From Bog-756 sp963703145 (lineage in GTDB: Bacteria > Actinomycetota > Acidimicrobiia > Acidimicrobiales > RAAP-2): a stretch of DNA of 64,000 bases. A program made the translations under genes and the position numbers. Under the pieces are notes generated by a model, which saw only the letters and a list, made by a program, of their open reading frames with translations, was not told where the DNA came from and made no database searches. The stretch is from the NCBI GenBank assembly GCA_963703145.1, contig OY969793.1:1922001-1986000 (forward strand), in the 5' to 3' direction. Below, piece after piece: positions 42,031 to 53,464 of this stretch. Each line of letters starts with the position of its first letter. The stretch's first letter is position 1.

Positions 42031-43620
42031 ATGCGCGTTTCGCCTCAGTCCCGCGGCCTTCGTCTGGTCTCGGTCACAGCAGTCGCGGTCACGTTGGTAC
42101 TTGGGGCTGCATCGTGCGACAGCGACGCGCACGCTGCGCCGGCTCCACCGGAGCGAGTTTCCGGCGGTCCCCATGGGACCTACCTGGTCCCAGCCGGAAT
42201 CCACAAAATCAAGCACATCATCGTGATCCAGCAGGAGAACCGCTCCTTCGACTCCTACTTCGGGACCTATCCCGGTGCCGACGGAATCCCGATGAAGAAT
42301 GGATCGCCGACGGTCTGTGCTCCCGATCCGTCGTCTGGTGCCTGTGTAGCGCCGTACGTCGACCACGCGGACGTCAATGGCGGGGGCCCACACTCGGCCG
42401 TCAACGCCGCCGCTGACGTAGACGGGGGGAAGATGGACGGCTTCATCGGCCAAGCCCAGTCCGGTCGAAAGGGCTGCCTCGATCCAACGGATCCCGCCTG
42501 TTCCAACTCCGCGACACCGGACGTGATGGGCTACCACACACAGAGCGACATCCCCAACTACTGGACGTACGCCAAGAACTTCGTCCTCCAGGACCACATG
42601 TTCGAGCCCAACGCCTCGTGGAGCCTCCCCTCCCACCTCTTCCTCGTCTCGGAGTGGTCGGCCTTCTGTACCCAAGAGGACAACCCGTCGAGCTGCGTCA
42701 ACGCCCTGCAGACCCGGCCCGCCGAACGCCCGCAGAACGCGCCGACAGTCTCCGATGGCAAGGCCGGGCCCAAGAACGGGACGACGACAACCAAGCGGGG
42801 GATCGTCAGGAGCGCGGGGAGCCAGCCCATCTACGCGTGGACCGACCTGACGTACCTTCTGCACAAGCACCACGTCAGCTGGGGCTACTACGTGGTGAGT
42901 GGAACCGAGCCAGACTGCGAGAACGACGCCGCTGAGACCTGCGCCCCGGTCAATCAGAGCTCCAATACTCCGGGGATATGGAACCCCCTCCCCTGGTTCA
43001 ACACCGTCCAGAACGACCACCAGCTGGGGAACATTCAGGACGTGACCAAGTTCTATGCGGCGGCCAAGGCCGGGAAGCTCCCAGCTGTGTCGTGGGTGGT
43101 TCCCTCGGGGGAGGTGAGCGAGCACCCTCCGGCCCCGATCAGCTTTGGGCAAAGCTACGTGTCAAGCCTCATCAATGCAGTCATGAAGAGCCCTAACTGG
43201 GACTCGACAGCCATCTTTCTCGCCTGGGACGACTGGGGTGGCTTCTACGACCATGTCATACCGCCGACGGTCGACGACAACGGCTACGGCCTCCGGGTCC
43301 CGGGCATCGTGATTAGCCCGTTTGCCAAGAAGGGCTACGTGGACCACCAGACTCTGAGCTTCGACGCCTACGACAAGTTCATCGAAGACGACTTCCTGCA
43401 CGGTCAGAGGCTCAACCCGGCCACCGACGGGCGCCCCGACCCGAGGCCGGATGTTCGAGAGAACGAGTCCATCCTGGGCAACCTCGAGAACGACTTCAAC
43501 TTCTCACAGACACCCCGAGCGCCGGTCGTTCTGTCGGTCCACCCGAAAACCACGCTTACCGGCACCCCGGCTCCGTCCCAGGTTTCTGCCGCTGCAAAGG
43601 CACCCGACAGTGACGGGTAG
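42031..43620 (+). CDS. Secreted phospholipase C/acid phosphatase-like phosphoesterase, lipoprotein
   Basis: 529 residues. N-terminal signal with a lipobox-like VTLVLGAASC (C29). The family blocks are present: HIIVIQQENRSFDSYFGTYP, MFEPNASWSLPSHLFLVSEW, FLAWDDWGGFYDHVIPP and RVPGIVISPFAKKGYVDHQT. These match the bacterial phospholipase C / AcpA phosphoesterase superfamily (ENRSFD and GGFYDHV metal-binding segments). Hydrolyses phosphodiester or phosphomonoester bonds outside the cell; the lipid specificity is unknown. ATG with GGAGTAGAGGGA upstream. Codon choice is visibly less GC-rich than in the flanking glycan genes. Confidence 0.88.
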   Translation: MRVSPQSRGLRLVSVTAVAVTLVLGAASCDSDAHAAPAPPERVSGGPHGTYLVPAGIHKIKHIIVIQQENRSFDSYFGTYPGADGIPMKNGSPTVCAPDPSSGACVAPYVDHADVNGGGPHSAVNAAADVDGGKMDGFIGQAQSGRKGCLDPTDPACSNSATPDVMGYHTQSDIPNYWTYAKNFVLQDHMFEPNASWSLPSHLFLVSEWSAFCTQEDNPSSCVNALQTRPAERPQNAPTVSDGKAGPKNGTTTTKRGIVRSAGSQPIYAWTDLTYLLHKHHVSWGYYVVSGTEPDCENDAAETCAPVNQSSNTPGIWNPLPWFNTVQNDHQLGNIQDVTKFYAAAKAGKLPAVSWVVPSGEVSEHPPAPISFGQSYVSSLINAVMKSPNWDSTAIFLAWDDWGGFYDHVIPPTVDDNGYGLRVPGIVISPFAKKGYVDHQTLSFDAYDKFIEDDFLHGQRLNPATDGRPDPRPDVRENESILGNLENDFNFSQTPRAPVVLSVHPKTTLTGTPAPSQVSAAAKAPDSDG

Positions 43621-43689
43621 GCCAGGTAGAGCATGCCCCCGGCGCCGGATGTCCAGGCCCTGCTGAGCTGTCGACCTCCCAGTTGACCT

Positions 43690-44064
43690 CTACCGCGGCC
43701 ACGGCCCGGGACCCGGCCGGGTCGAGGGATTGGAACCCTTCGGTCGTGAGTGCCCCTGCGATTCCGGACGAACAGCCAGCGCGAGTCGTGGGACGAGAAA
43801 CGAGACGAGGAAGATCGGCAGGAATCGCTTTCCGGTGCATCTGAAGGCGATGACCTGACCCTCGGCTGCGTCCAAGTTGAGAGTGCGGCTCAAGTTTCGG
43901 CCGTTGCGGACTTGGAGGGTGTGATGGCCAGCCTCGATCGGTAGCTCGATCGTGTCGTTCATCTCGACCGAGCCGAACCGCTCGCCGTCGATCACGACGT
44001 CGTATGCGCCACGACGGACCTCTGCTCCGATCGACTTATGTGTCAGCTTGAGCGTTGCCGACAT
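43690..44064 (-). CDS. Hypothetical protein with a PEGA-like beta domain
   Basis: 124 residues. SIGAEVRRGAYDVVIDGERF followed by GSVEMNDTIELPIEAGHHTL and QVRNGRNLSRTLNL resembles short PEGA/carbohydrate-binding-like beta sandwiches. A hydrophobic stretch (FLPIFLVSFLVPRLALAV) near residues 82-98 may be a membrane anchor, and the tail is Pro/Arg-rich. Not assigned to a family with certainty. The ATG at 44064 has GGAG seven bases upstream. Confidence 0.6.
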   Translation of the reverse strand: MSATLKLTHKSIGAEVRRGAYDVVIDGERFGSVEMNDTIELPIEAGHHTLQVRNGRNLSRTLNLDAAEGQVIAFRCTGKRFLPIFLVSFLVPRLALAVRPESQGHSRPKGSNPSTRPGPGPWPR

Positions 44065-44098
44065 CTGCAATCTCCATTCTGCTCCAATGCGTGAGCCA

Positions 44099-44120
44099 CC
44101 CAGGCGTCAGGGCGCCTGGG
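44099..44120. repeat. GC-rich hairpin upstream of the PEGA-like gene
   Basis: CCCAGGCG, six bases (TCAGGG), CGCCTGGG: perfect 8-bp arms, 35 bases upstream of the 44064 start and about 200 bases after the ribonucleotide reductase stop. No T-tract. Either a weak terminator for nrdJ or an operator for the small gene; the remaining bases up to 44318 hold nothing else I can support. Confidence 0.35.
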
Positions 44121-44318
44121 CCTTGCGGGTAACGCCAGTGGCTGGTTGCGGGATCAGAATGTCGCGCTCAGCCAGTTGCGGGGGCTCTGTGGCAGCCCTA
44201 GCCGCCAGGCGTCAGCGCAGGGGAGCAGCCAGCGGCAGCGGCGAGACCGAGCCTGGTGGTCGTCCCAGACCCGGTATCTCGCGCTGGCAATTGCCGCCGA
44301 TGTCGCTGCAGTGTCACC

Positions 44319-47234
<2,916 letters not shown>

Positions 47235-47459
47235 GTGGTGATCCTCTTTCTGGAGTCCCGCTCAGGATGTCGTGTCGAGTCGTACTGAATGCTGCGTTGC
47301 GTGCTGCAGGTGTCGTTCGCTGTCTGTCCGGTGCTCTCCGGCGGTCCACCATCCCGCTCGGTGCCTACCGCCGGTCATGGGCGTCGGATGCGGCCGAAAC
47401 CCGGTGCCCCACGGCCGGGTGGCCCGCTCCTCTGATCCCTCTCCCGCTGGCCTCCAGCG

Positions 47460-47479
47460 CACTCCCGATACCGGGAGTG
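47460..47479. repeat. Perfect stem-loop in the nrdJ leader
   Basis: CACTCCCG, four bases (ATAC), CGGGAGTG: perfect 8-bp arms, about 225 bases upstream of the nrdJ start, inside the predicted untranslated leader. It could be an RNA hairpin or a protein site; no cobalamin riboswitch core was found around it. Confidence 0.45.
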
Positions 47480-47559
47480 ACCATCCGAATGCTAGGTCGG
47501 ACCGGCAGAACGTGCCGTCTGGAGCCGCTGCACCTCAGGACAGCGTAATTTCCGATGAA

Positions 47560-47575
47560 ACACTATATGTTGTGG
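47560..47575 (-). promoter_or_regulatory. NrdR-box-like site of nrdJ
   Basis: ACACTATATGTTGTGG fits the NrdR consensus acaCwAtATaTwGtgt at most positions, including the ACACTATAT half. A second, weaker half-site (GATAGTGG within 47590-47605) is about 30 bp away, close to the three-helical-turn spacing usual for paired NrdR boxes. Both lie just downstream of the predicted -10 hexamer, where a bound repressor would block transcription of the ribonucleotide reductase. Confidence 0.7.
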
Positions 47576-47609
47576 TGGTCCCTCCCCCGAGGTACGAGAT
47601 AGTGGGTCT

Positions 47610-47639
47610 ATTACAGCAGTGTAGTTACGCCCCTGTCAA
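47610..47639 (-). promoter_or_regulatory. Sigma-70-type promoter of nrdJ
   Basis: On the minus strand TTGACA (47634-47639), 18 bases, TGTAAT (47610-47615): an excellent vegetative promoter in a locally AT-rich patch. Transcription would start near 47603, giving a leader of about 370 bases that contains the NrdR-like box and the hairpin at 47460-47479. The rest of the 548-base gap between nrdJ and the glycerol kinase gene shows no gene. Confidence 0.7.
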
Positions 47640-47782
47640 TCAATTCCTTGAAATTCCGGTCGGTTCTGGCGGGCGAAATCCCTGCTCGCGGGGCGCTCGC
47701 GAAGAATTGCAAATGATTGCTGTCCGCTAACACCTCGTGACGCCTGTGGGTCGTTGCTCAACCGGGTCACTACAGTCCGATC

Positions 47783-49359
47783 GTGCCCCCTCGCTCTCCT
47801 GTCACCGTGGCCATCGACGCGGGCACCACAGGGGTGCGGGCCCTGGTGGTGGACGACCAGGCCCGCGTGGTCGACGTGGCCTACCGGGAGTTGACCCAGT
47901 ACTTCCCTCGGCCGGGCTGGGTGGAGCACGACCCCGCCGAGATCTGGGAGGCGGTGCGGTCGACCCTGGCCGACGTGGCCGGTCGACTGGCCGACCACGG
48001 TCGAGCGCCCGGGCCGTCGGCATCACCAACCAGCGCGAGACCGTCGTGGCGTGGGACCGCAGCACCGGCAATCCGGTGCACCGGGCCATCGTCTGGCAGG
48101 ACCGGCGCACCGCCCAGGTCTGTCGCCGTCTCGAGGCGGCCGGTCACCTCCCGCTGGTGCGGGAGCGGACCGGACTGGTGCTCGATCCCTACTTCTCTGC
48201 CACCAAGATGCAGTGGCTGCTCGGCGAGGGTGGCGTCCGCCAGACTCCGGACCTGGCCCTCGGCACCGTCGACTCCTGGGTCTTGTGGAACCTCACGGGC
48301 GGTGTCGACGGTGGGGTGTTCGCCACCGACGCCACCAACGCATCGCGCACCATGCTCTTCGACATCGTGGTTCGGCGTTGGTCCGACGAGCTCGGCGACC
48401 TGTTCGGCATCCCCTCGGCACTGCTCCCGACGGTCCAGCCGTCGTGCGGCCGATTCGGTCGGCTGAGCACCGGGGTCCTCGGGTCCGACTCGCCGCTCGC
48501 CGGGGTGCCCATCAGCGGGATCGCCGGCGACCAGCACGCCGCCCTCTTCGGCCAGGCCTGCTTCGATCCCGGCATGACCAAGGTGACCTTCGGGACGGGA
48601 AGCTTCGTGCTGATGAACGCCGGCGCGGTCTGCCCCGAACCGGTGGACGGGTTCATCACCACCCTGGCCTGGGACCTGGGCGCCGACGGGCAGACCGCCC
48701 TCAGCGCCGACGGGGGGGCCACCAATGGCCGCTCGGTGGCGGCCTACGCCCTGGAGGGCTCGGTGTTCTCGTCGGGAGCCGGGATCCAGTGGCTCCGGGA
48801 CGGGTTGGGCATCATCGGTGCCGCCACCGAACTGGAGCCCTTGGCGAGGTCGGTCGACACCAGCGACGGCGTCACGGTGGTCCCGGCGTTCACTGGGCTC
48901 GGCAGCCCCCACTGGGACCCCGGTGCCCGTGGCACCATCGTCGGACTCAGCCGGGGCGTCGGTCGTGCTCACCTGGCCCGGGCCATGGTGGAGGCCATGG
49001 GCTTCCAGGTCCGGGACGTTACCGACGCCATGGCCGCTACGGGCACCGCGCCAAGCACTCTGCGGGTCGATGGTGGCGCGTCGGCCATGGACCTCTTGTT
49101 GGAGCTGGTCGCTGACCAGACCCGACTGGATGTGGTCCGACCCCGATCGGTCGAGACCACCGCCCTCGGTGCCGCCACCCTGGCCGGGCTGGCTGAGGGC
49201 GTCTGGGGCTCGCTTGACGAGCTCAGCAGCCTGTGGGGCGGGGAGAAGGCCTTCGCCCCGGCGCTACCGGCCGACCAGTGCGACCTGGCCCACCAGGCCT
49301 GGTCCCGGGCCGTGGACCGCTCGCGCCGGTGGACGACCGGGGACCAACCGCCGCCCTAG
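47783..49359 (+). CDS. glpK: Glycerol kinase (FGGY family), one frameshift
   Basis: About 525 residues. VTVAIDAGTTGVRALVVDDQ (phosphate-1 loop), PRPGWVEHDPAEIWEAV, then after the break VGITNQRETVVAWDRSTGNP, VWQDRRTAQ, GIAGDQHAALFGQACFDPGM, KVTFGTGSFVLMN, PAFTGLGSPHWDPGARGTIV and LRVDGGASAMDLLLELVADQ. These are the glycerol-kinase landmarks. The frame changes at about 48003 (CACGGTCGAGCGCCCGGGCC), between GRLADHGR and ARAVGITNQ; one base must be deleted. The enzyme phosphorylates glycerol with ATP. GTG start; convergent with and overlapping the ACT gene by four bases. Confidence 0.85.
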
Positions 49360-50036
49360 TCGAGTTGGCGCCAGCCGTGGTCGGCCAGTTCGGCCATGAT
49401 CGAAATCCATTGCAGTTCACGCTCCCGCAGGACCGGTTCGGCCCGCCCGACGACGAGCACCAGGCCCGACTGAGGCAAGGCCGCCGCGGCCATGGTGGCG
49501 TGCTCGACCACGACGATCCCGTCCGTCGGCAGGATGGTGGTCCCTCCCCCACCGGCGCCCGGAGCCCCGGGCACCAGCACCGAGGTGGTCACGTCGACAA
49601 GCTCCTGCACGCCGGGCGGCTCGCCGTCTGCGGTCACCACCCGGGCGGCTCCGCAGTCGAAGATGGCGGCAAACGTGGCGGCCAGGCTCCGGCGCACCCT
49701 GACCACCAGGTGCTCGAGCAGCCCCGTGATCGACGTCTGCTTGAACAGTTCGGTGGCCATGCCCAGCAGCTCGGTATGACGGTCGGGCAGGGCGCCATCG
49801 ACGCTCCGGACCGACTCGATGACCACCCCATCGACCTCCAGGATCTCGTCCCGCAACAGGTTGACCAGATGATCACCGGCCAAGCCCACGCCGAGTTCGT
49901 CCACGACGATGCCGTGCTCGCGCTCCAGGATGTCGATGGCGATCACGTCCCCGCCCACCGAGCCGATCCGGCTGGCCACCGCCCCGAGTGCACCCGGCCG
50001 ATCGGGGAGCTGGACCCTGATCAGGTAGTTGGACAC
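49356..50036 (-). CDS. ACT-domain protein
   Basis: 226 residues. Residues 3-75 form an ACT fold: NYLIRVQLPDRPGALGAVAS, RIGSVGGDVIAIDILERE. The remainder (LLEHLVVRVRRSLAATFAAI, VVTADGEPPGVQELV, TTILPTDGIVVVEHATMAAA) looks like a GAF-type sensory half. Probably an amino-acid or small-ligand sensor of unknown target. GTG start. Confidence 0.75.
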   Translation of the reverse strand: MSNYLIRVQLPDRPGALGAVASRIGSVGGDVIAIDILEREHGIVVDELGVGLAGDHLVNLLRDEILEVDGVVIESVRSVDGALPDRHTELLGMATELFKQTSITGLLEHLVVRVRRSLAATFAAIFDCGAARVVTADGEPPGVQELVDVTTSVLVPGAPGAGGGGTTILPTDGIVVVEHATMAAAALPQSGLVLVVGRAEPVLRERELQWISIMAELADHGWRQLD

Positions 50037-50177
50037 GGCCTCACGTTATGCGCCGACTGTGTACGGAGGGTTTCTGATCGGTTACGACATAGGACGAACT
50101 GATCGGGGCTATCCCCGATGCCGATACACAATCGGCCCGGCCGGGCTCGGGCCCCGTCGACGCCGGCACGCCGGGTA

Positions 50178-50906
50178 TCAGCCGATCCTGGCCCGCTGGG
50201 CGTACAGGTCCACGTACTCCTGGCCCGAGAGTCGGGCGATCTCGGTCATCAGGGAGTCGGTGAGGTCTCGGAGCTCGTCCTTGTCGCAGTCGAGGTTGGG
50301 CCCATCGCACCGGCCGGTGGTGATGACCGTCCCCTCCCGCAGATAGGTGACCGGAGGTCCGAACCGGATGGTGACCGAGTGGAACGGGCGCATCCAATTG
50401 CTCCCGGGAGGCTGCACCGCCCGGGTGCCGACGATCCCCACCGGGATCACCGGCACGTCGCAGTGGAGGGAGAGCCGGGCCACCCCGGTGTGGCCCCGGT
50501 GGAGCCTGGGGTCGGGTGCACGGGTCCCCTCGGGATAGATCCCGAGGAGGTGCCCGGACTCCAGCACCTTGGTGGCGGTGTCGAGGGCCCGCTGGGAGGC
50601 ATCGCCCCCTTCTCGGTTCATGGGGATCTGGCCGGCGGCGCGGAAGAACCAGGCTGTGCGCCAGTTGTCGAAGTACTCGGCCTTGGCCACGTAGGTCACC
50701 CGCCGGCGGAGTACGAGGGGAAGGAAGAAGGAGTCGCAAAAGGACTGGTGGTTGGCAGCCAGAACGGCCGGACCATGCACCGGAATGTGCTCTCGCCCCT
50801 CCACCTTCACCCGCCAGAACAGGAAGAACACCGGGCTCAACAGCATCTTGAAGATCCAGTAGGCCACGGCAAACGGTACCGCCACTTGTGCTGTACTGCA
50901 CTCCAT
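50178..50906 (-). CDS. 1-acyl-sn-glycerol-3-phosphate acyltransferase (PlsC-like)
   Basis: 242 residues. Motif I NHQSFCDSFFLPLVL (H-x4-D), motif II QIPMNREGGDASQRAL, motif III LGIYPEGTRAPD, motif IV VIPVGIVGT. An N-terminal membrane helix (AVAYWIFKMLLSPVFFLFWR) anchors it. It should transfer an acyl chain to lysophosphatidate in phospholipid synthesis. The ATG at 50906 shares a CATG with the start of the divergent gene. Upstream GGTGGG is about 12 bases away, so a later start is possible, though the helix would be shortened. Confidence 0.85.
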   Translation of the reverse strand: MECSTAQVAVPFAVAYWIFKMLLSPVFFLFWRVKVEGREHIPVHGPAVLAANHQSFCDSFFLPLVLRRRVTYVAKAEYFDNWRTAWFFRAAGQIPMNREGGDASQRALDTATKVLESGHLLGIYPEGTRAPDPRLHRGHTGVARLSLHCDVPVIPVGIVGTRAVQPPGSNWMRPFHSVTIRFGPPVTYLREGTVITTGRCDGPNLDCDKDELRDLTDSLMTEIARLSGQEYVDLYAQRARIG

Positions 50907-51783
50907 GCCGACCGTGCCACCCACCAAGCCCGGACAGACCGCCGAAGCCCAGGTCACGGGCGTGGCCACCGCGCTCGCCGACCGAGATCCCGAGGGAATC
51001 TCATCGCAGCGCCCCGACGAGGCCACGTCGTGGTCGGTACTGGGGCGCACCGTGTCCATCCCCGTCGAGGTCCGACGAGCCGGCCAGTGGGGCGTGCAGT
51101 ACCTCGTGCCCGCGGCGGCCGCCCAGCGCATCGTGGACCCGACCGGCCTCCAGGTCACCGGTCCGGTCCCCGGTCGGGCACTGGTGGCGTTGGCCGTCTG
51201 CCGCTACGACGACACGGACCTCGATCCGTATCACGAGGTGGCGGTCAGCTTCGTAGTGCGGCCCCACGACGCCCCGGCCGACGCCTCGGCCGCCCAGCGG
51301 ACACGCGAGTTCGCGACCGGGGCCATCGGTGCCTACATCCACCGCCTGCCGGTCGACCAGGAGTTCACCTGCGCGGCGGGACGGGACATCTGGGGGTTTC
51401 CCAAGTGGATCACGTCCATCGACATCGACGAGCCGCCGGCCGGTCGTCCGCGGCGCGGCTCGGGCACGACGGTCCGCCTGGTCGACGAGGGCAGGCACGT
51501 CCTGACCCTCACGGTGGCCTCGGGGGGACGGCTCCGGCTTCCCTCCCAGGCACCACCCAGCTACTCGTTCGCCGACGGTGTCCTGCGCCGCACCGAGTGG
51601 ACGACGTCCTCGGCTGGGGTCGCCGGCCGGTTCGGGGGGGCCACCCTGGTGCTCGGCGACCATCCGATGGCCGACGAGCTGCGATCGCTCGGGCTCCCCA
51701 AGCGGGCGCTGTTCTCCTCGTCGGCCGCCGTGATGTCGGCGTCCTTTGGAGCCGCCCAGGTGGTTCGAGCCGGAGGACGATGA
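50905..51783 (+). CDS. Acetoacetate decarboxylase superfamily protein
   Basis: 292 residues. RALVALAVCRYDDTDLDPYH EVAVSFVV and CAAGRDIWGFPKWITSIDI match the acetoacetate decarboxylase fold; the lysine in WGFPKW corresponds to the Schiff-base lysine region. Many relatives have other decarboxylase, aldolase or dehydratase roles, so the substrate is open. ATG at 50905 without a visible ribosome-binding site. Its stop overlaps the start of the TetR gene (ATGA), and that gene overlaps the SMP-30 gene in the same way. Confidence 0.8.
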   Translation: MPTVPPTKPGQTAEAQVTGVATALADRDPEGISSQRPDEATSWSVLGRTVSIPVEVRRAGQWGVQYLVPAAAAQRIVDPTGLQVTGPVPGRALVALAVCRYDDTDLDPYHEVAVSFVVRPHDAPADASAAQRTREFATGAIGAYIHRLPVDQEFTCAAGRDIWGFPKWITSIDIDEPPAGRPRRGSGTTVRLVDEGRHVLTLTVASGGRLRLPSQAPPSYSFADGVLRRTEWTTSSAGVAGRFGGATLVLGDHPMADELRSLGLPKRALFSSSAAVMSASFGAAQVVRAGGR

Positions 51784-52481
51784 GCGATCACGACGGACCC
51801 GGGTCGGCACCGTCGGGAACCCGATTGACCACGCCAGGCAGCGCCCATAGCGTCGAGCGGGCCATGGACCGCCGACTGACACCCAAAGGGGCCCAGCGCC
51901 GCGCCCAGTTGATGGACCTGGCCGCCCGGACCTTTGCCGCCGAGGGCTACCACACCACCTCGGTCACCAGCATCGTCGACCGGCTGGGCGTGGGCAAGGG
52001 CGTCTTCTACTGGTACTTCGACTCCAAGGACGAGCTCTTGTCCGAGCTCCTGGCCGACGCCCTCCGCTCCATGCGCCTGGCCCAGCGCGAGGCCATCGCC
52101 GGAGAGCCGGATCCGGCCCGGCGCATCGAGCAGGGGATCCGGTCTTCGCTCAACTGGCTCTCCGAGCACCGCCACTTGTTCGTGCTGATGGAGTTCGCCC
52201 GCACCGAGGAGCGGTTCGCCCCCATCATGCGCCAGGGGGACCAGCAGACCGTGGCCGACGCCCTGCCCCATGTCAGTGCCGGCATCACCGCCGGTCTCCT
52301 CCGCGGTGAGGACCCCGCTGTGTTGACCCTGGCCATCCTCGGCGTCACCGGCCACCTGGCGCGGGTGCTCGTGCTCGAGCAGGGCCACGACGCCGAGACC
52401 GTGGCTGGCGCAGCCATCGCGTTTTGCCGGAACGGCTATGTGGCCGCTACCAACCCGGCACTCACACGGAGGATCGCATGA
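51780..52481 (+). CDS. TetR family transcriptional regulator
   Basis: 233 residues. The DNA-binding part is RRAQLMDLAARTFAAEGYHT, TSVTSIVDRLGVGKGVFYWY, FDSKDELLSELLADALRSM, preceded by a 30-residue extension. The C-terminal domain is helical (HRHLFVLMEFARTEERFAPI). GGAGG lies a few bases before the ATG, which overlaps the preceding stop (ATGA). Likely controls its own operon with the decarboxylase-like and SMP-30 genes. Confidence 0.88.
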   Translation: MSDHDGPGSAPSGTRLTTPGSAHSVERAMDRRLTPKGAQRRAQLMDLAARTFAAEGYHTTSVTSIVDRLGVGKGVFYWYFDSKDELLSELLADALRSMRLAQREAIAGEPDPARRIEQGIRSSLNWLSEHRHLFVLMEFARTEERFAPIMRQGDQQTVADALPHVSAGITAGLLRGEDPAVLTLAILGVTGHLARVLVLEQGHDAETVAGAAIAFCRNGYVAATNPALTRRIA

Positions 52482-53374
52482 CCGAACTGCGGGCCAAGGA
52501 AACCACACCGTTCCTGTCGGGACTGCACTTCGGCGAGAGCCCGCGGTGGCACGAGGGCAGGCTGTGGTTCGCCGACTTCTACCAGAGCGCCATCCTCTCG
52601 GCCGACGAATCGGGCGACGTCCGACTGGAGCTGGTCGTGCCCGGCGAGCCGGGTGGCTTCGCCTGGCTGCCCGACGGCCGCCTGGTGTCGACCACGCGCA
52701 AGCCCAGGACGCTCCTCCGACAGGAGCTTGACGGTCAACTCGTCCAACACGGCGACCTCAACCCGCTGGCCACCTTCTACGCCAACGACATGGTGGTGGA
52801 CACGAGGGGGCACGCCTTCGTCGGCAACTTCGGATTCGACATCGACACCTTCATCAAAGAGCGCGGCGAACTGGCTCTGGTCGAGCCCCCCGGTGCCCCG
52901 AAGACCCCGCTGATCCGGGTCGACCTCGACGGCTCGGTCCACCAGGCCACCGACGGCCTCTCGTTCCCGAACGGGTCCGTCGTCACCCCGGACGGCACCA
53001 CCCTGATCGTGGCCGAGACCCTAGCCGGACAGCTGACCGCCTTCGACATCGGCGAGGACGGCACGTTGAGTGGCCGCAGGGTGTGGGCGCCACTGACCTG
53101 GTGCGCCCCCGACGGCATCTGCCTCGATGCCGACGGGCGGATCTGGGTGGCCAACGGCATGGCCGCCGAGTGCCAGCTGGTGGCCGAAGGGGGCGAGCTC
53201 GTCGACCGCGTGGTGACCTCGCAGAACTGCTTCGCCTGCATGCTCGGAGGCGCCGACGGCCGAACGCTGTATCTCATGACCGCCCCCACCAGCGTGGAGG
53301 CGGTGGTCAAGGCCAGCAAGTCTGCCCGCATCGAGCAGGTCAAGGTGTCCGCCCCGGGAGCGGGCCTACCCTGA
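52478..53374 (+). CDS. SMP-30/gluconolactonase family protein
   Basis: 298 residues. Six-bladed propeller signatures: GLHFGESPRWHEGRLWFADF (metal-binding Glu), YANDMVVDTRGHAFVGNFGF, GLSFPNGSVVTPDGTTLIVA (Asn), WCAPDGICLDADGRIWVANG (Asp). Probably a calcium- or zinc-dependent lactonase acting on a sugar or small lactone. ATG with GGAGG five bases upstream; it overlaps the TetR stop (ATGA). Confidence 0.88.
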   Translation: MTELRAKETTPFLSGLHFGESPRWHEGRLWFADFYQSAILSADESGDVRLELVVPGEPGGFAWLPDGRLVSTTRKPRTLLRQELDGQLVQHGDLNPLATFYANDMVVDTRGHAFVGNFGFDIDTFIKERGELALVEPPGAPKTPLIRVDLDGSVHQATDGLSFPNGSVVTPDGTTLIVAETLAGQLTAFDIGEDGTLSGRRVWAPLTWCAPDGICLDADGRIWVANGMAAECQLVAEGGELVDRVVTSQNCFACMLGGADGRTLYLMTAPTSVEAVVKASKSARIEQVKVSAPGAGLP

Positions 53375-53464
53375 ACCGGCGCTGTCGGTTGATCCGGTCC
53401 CTGGCGTGATCGACAATGGGAGTGCGTAGCTGTCGGAGGCGGGACCGGTTTGGGGGATCCTTGA

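Noticed and set aside
47235..47610. Cobalamin riboswitch upstream of the B12-dependent nrdJ
   Set aside because: I looked for the B12-box and neighbouring conserved segments on the minus strand and did not find them; only a simple hairpin is visible. A covariance search would decide.
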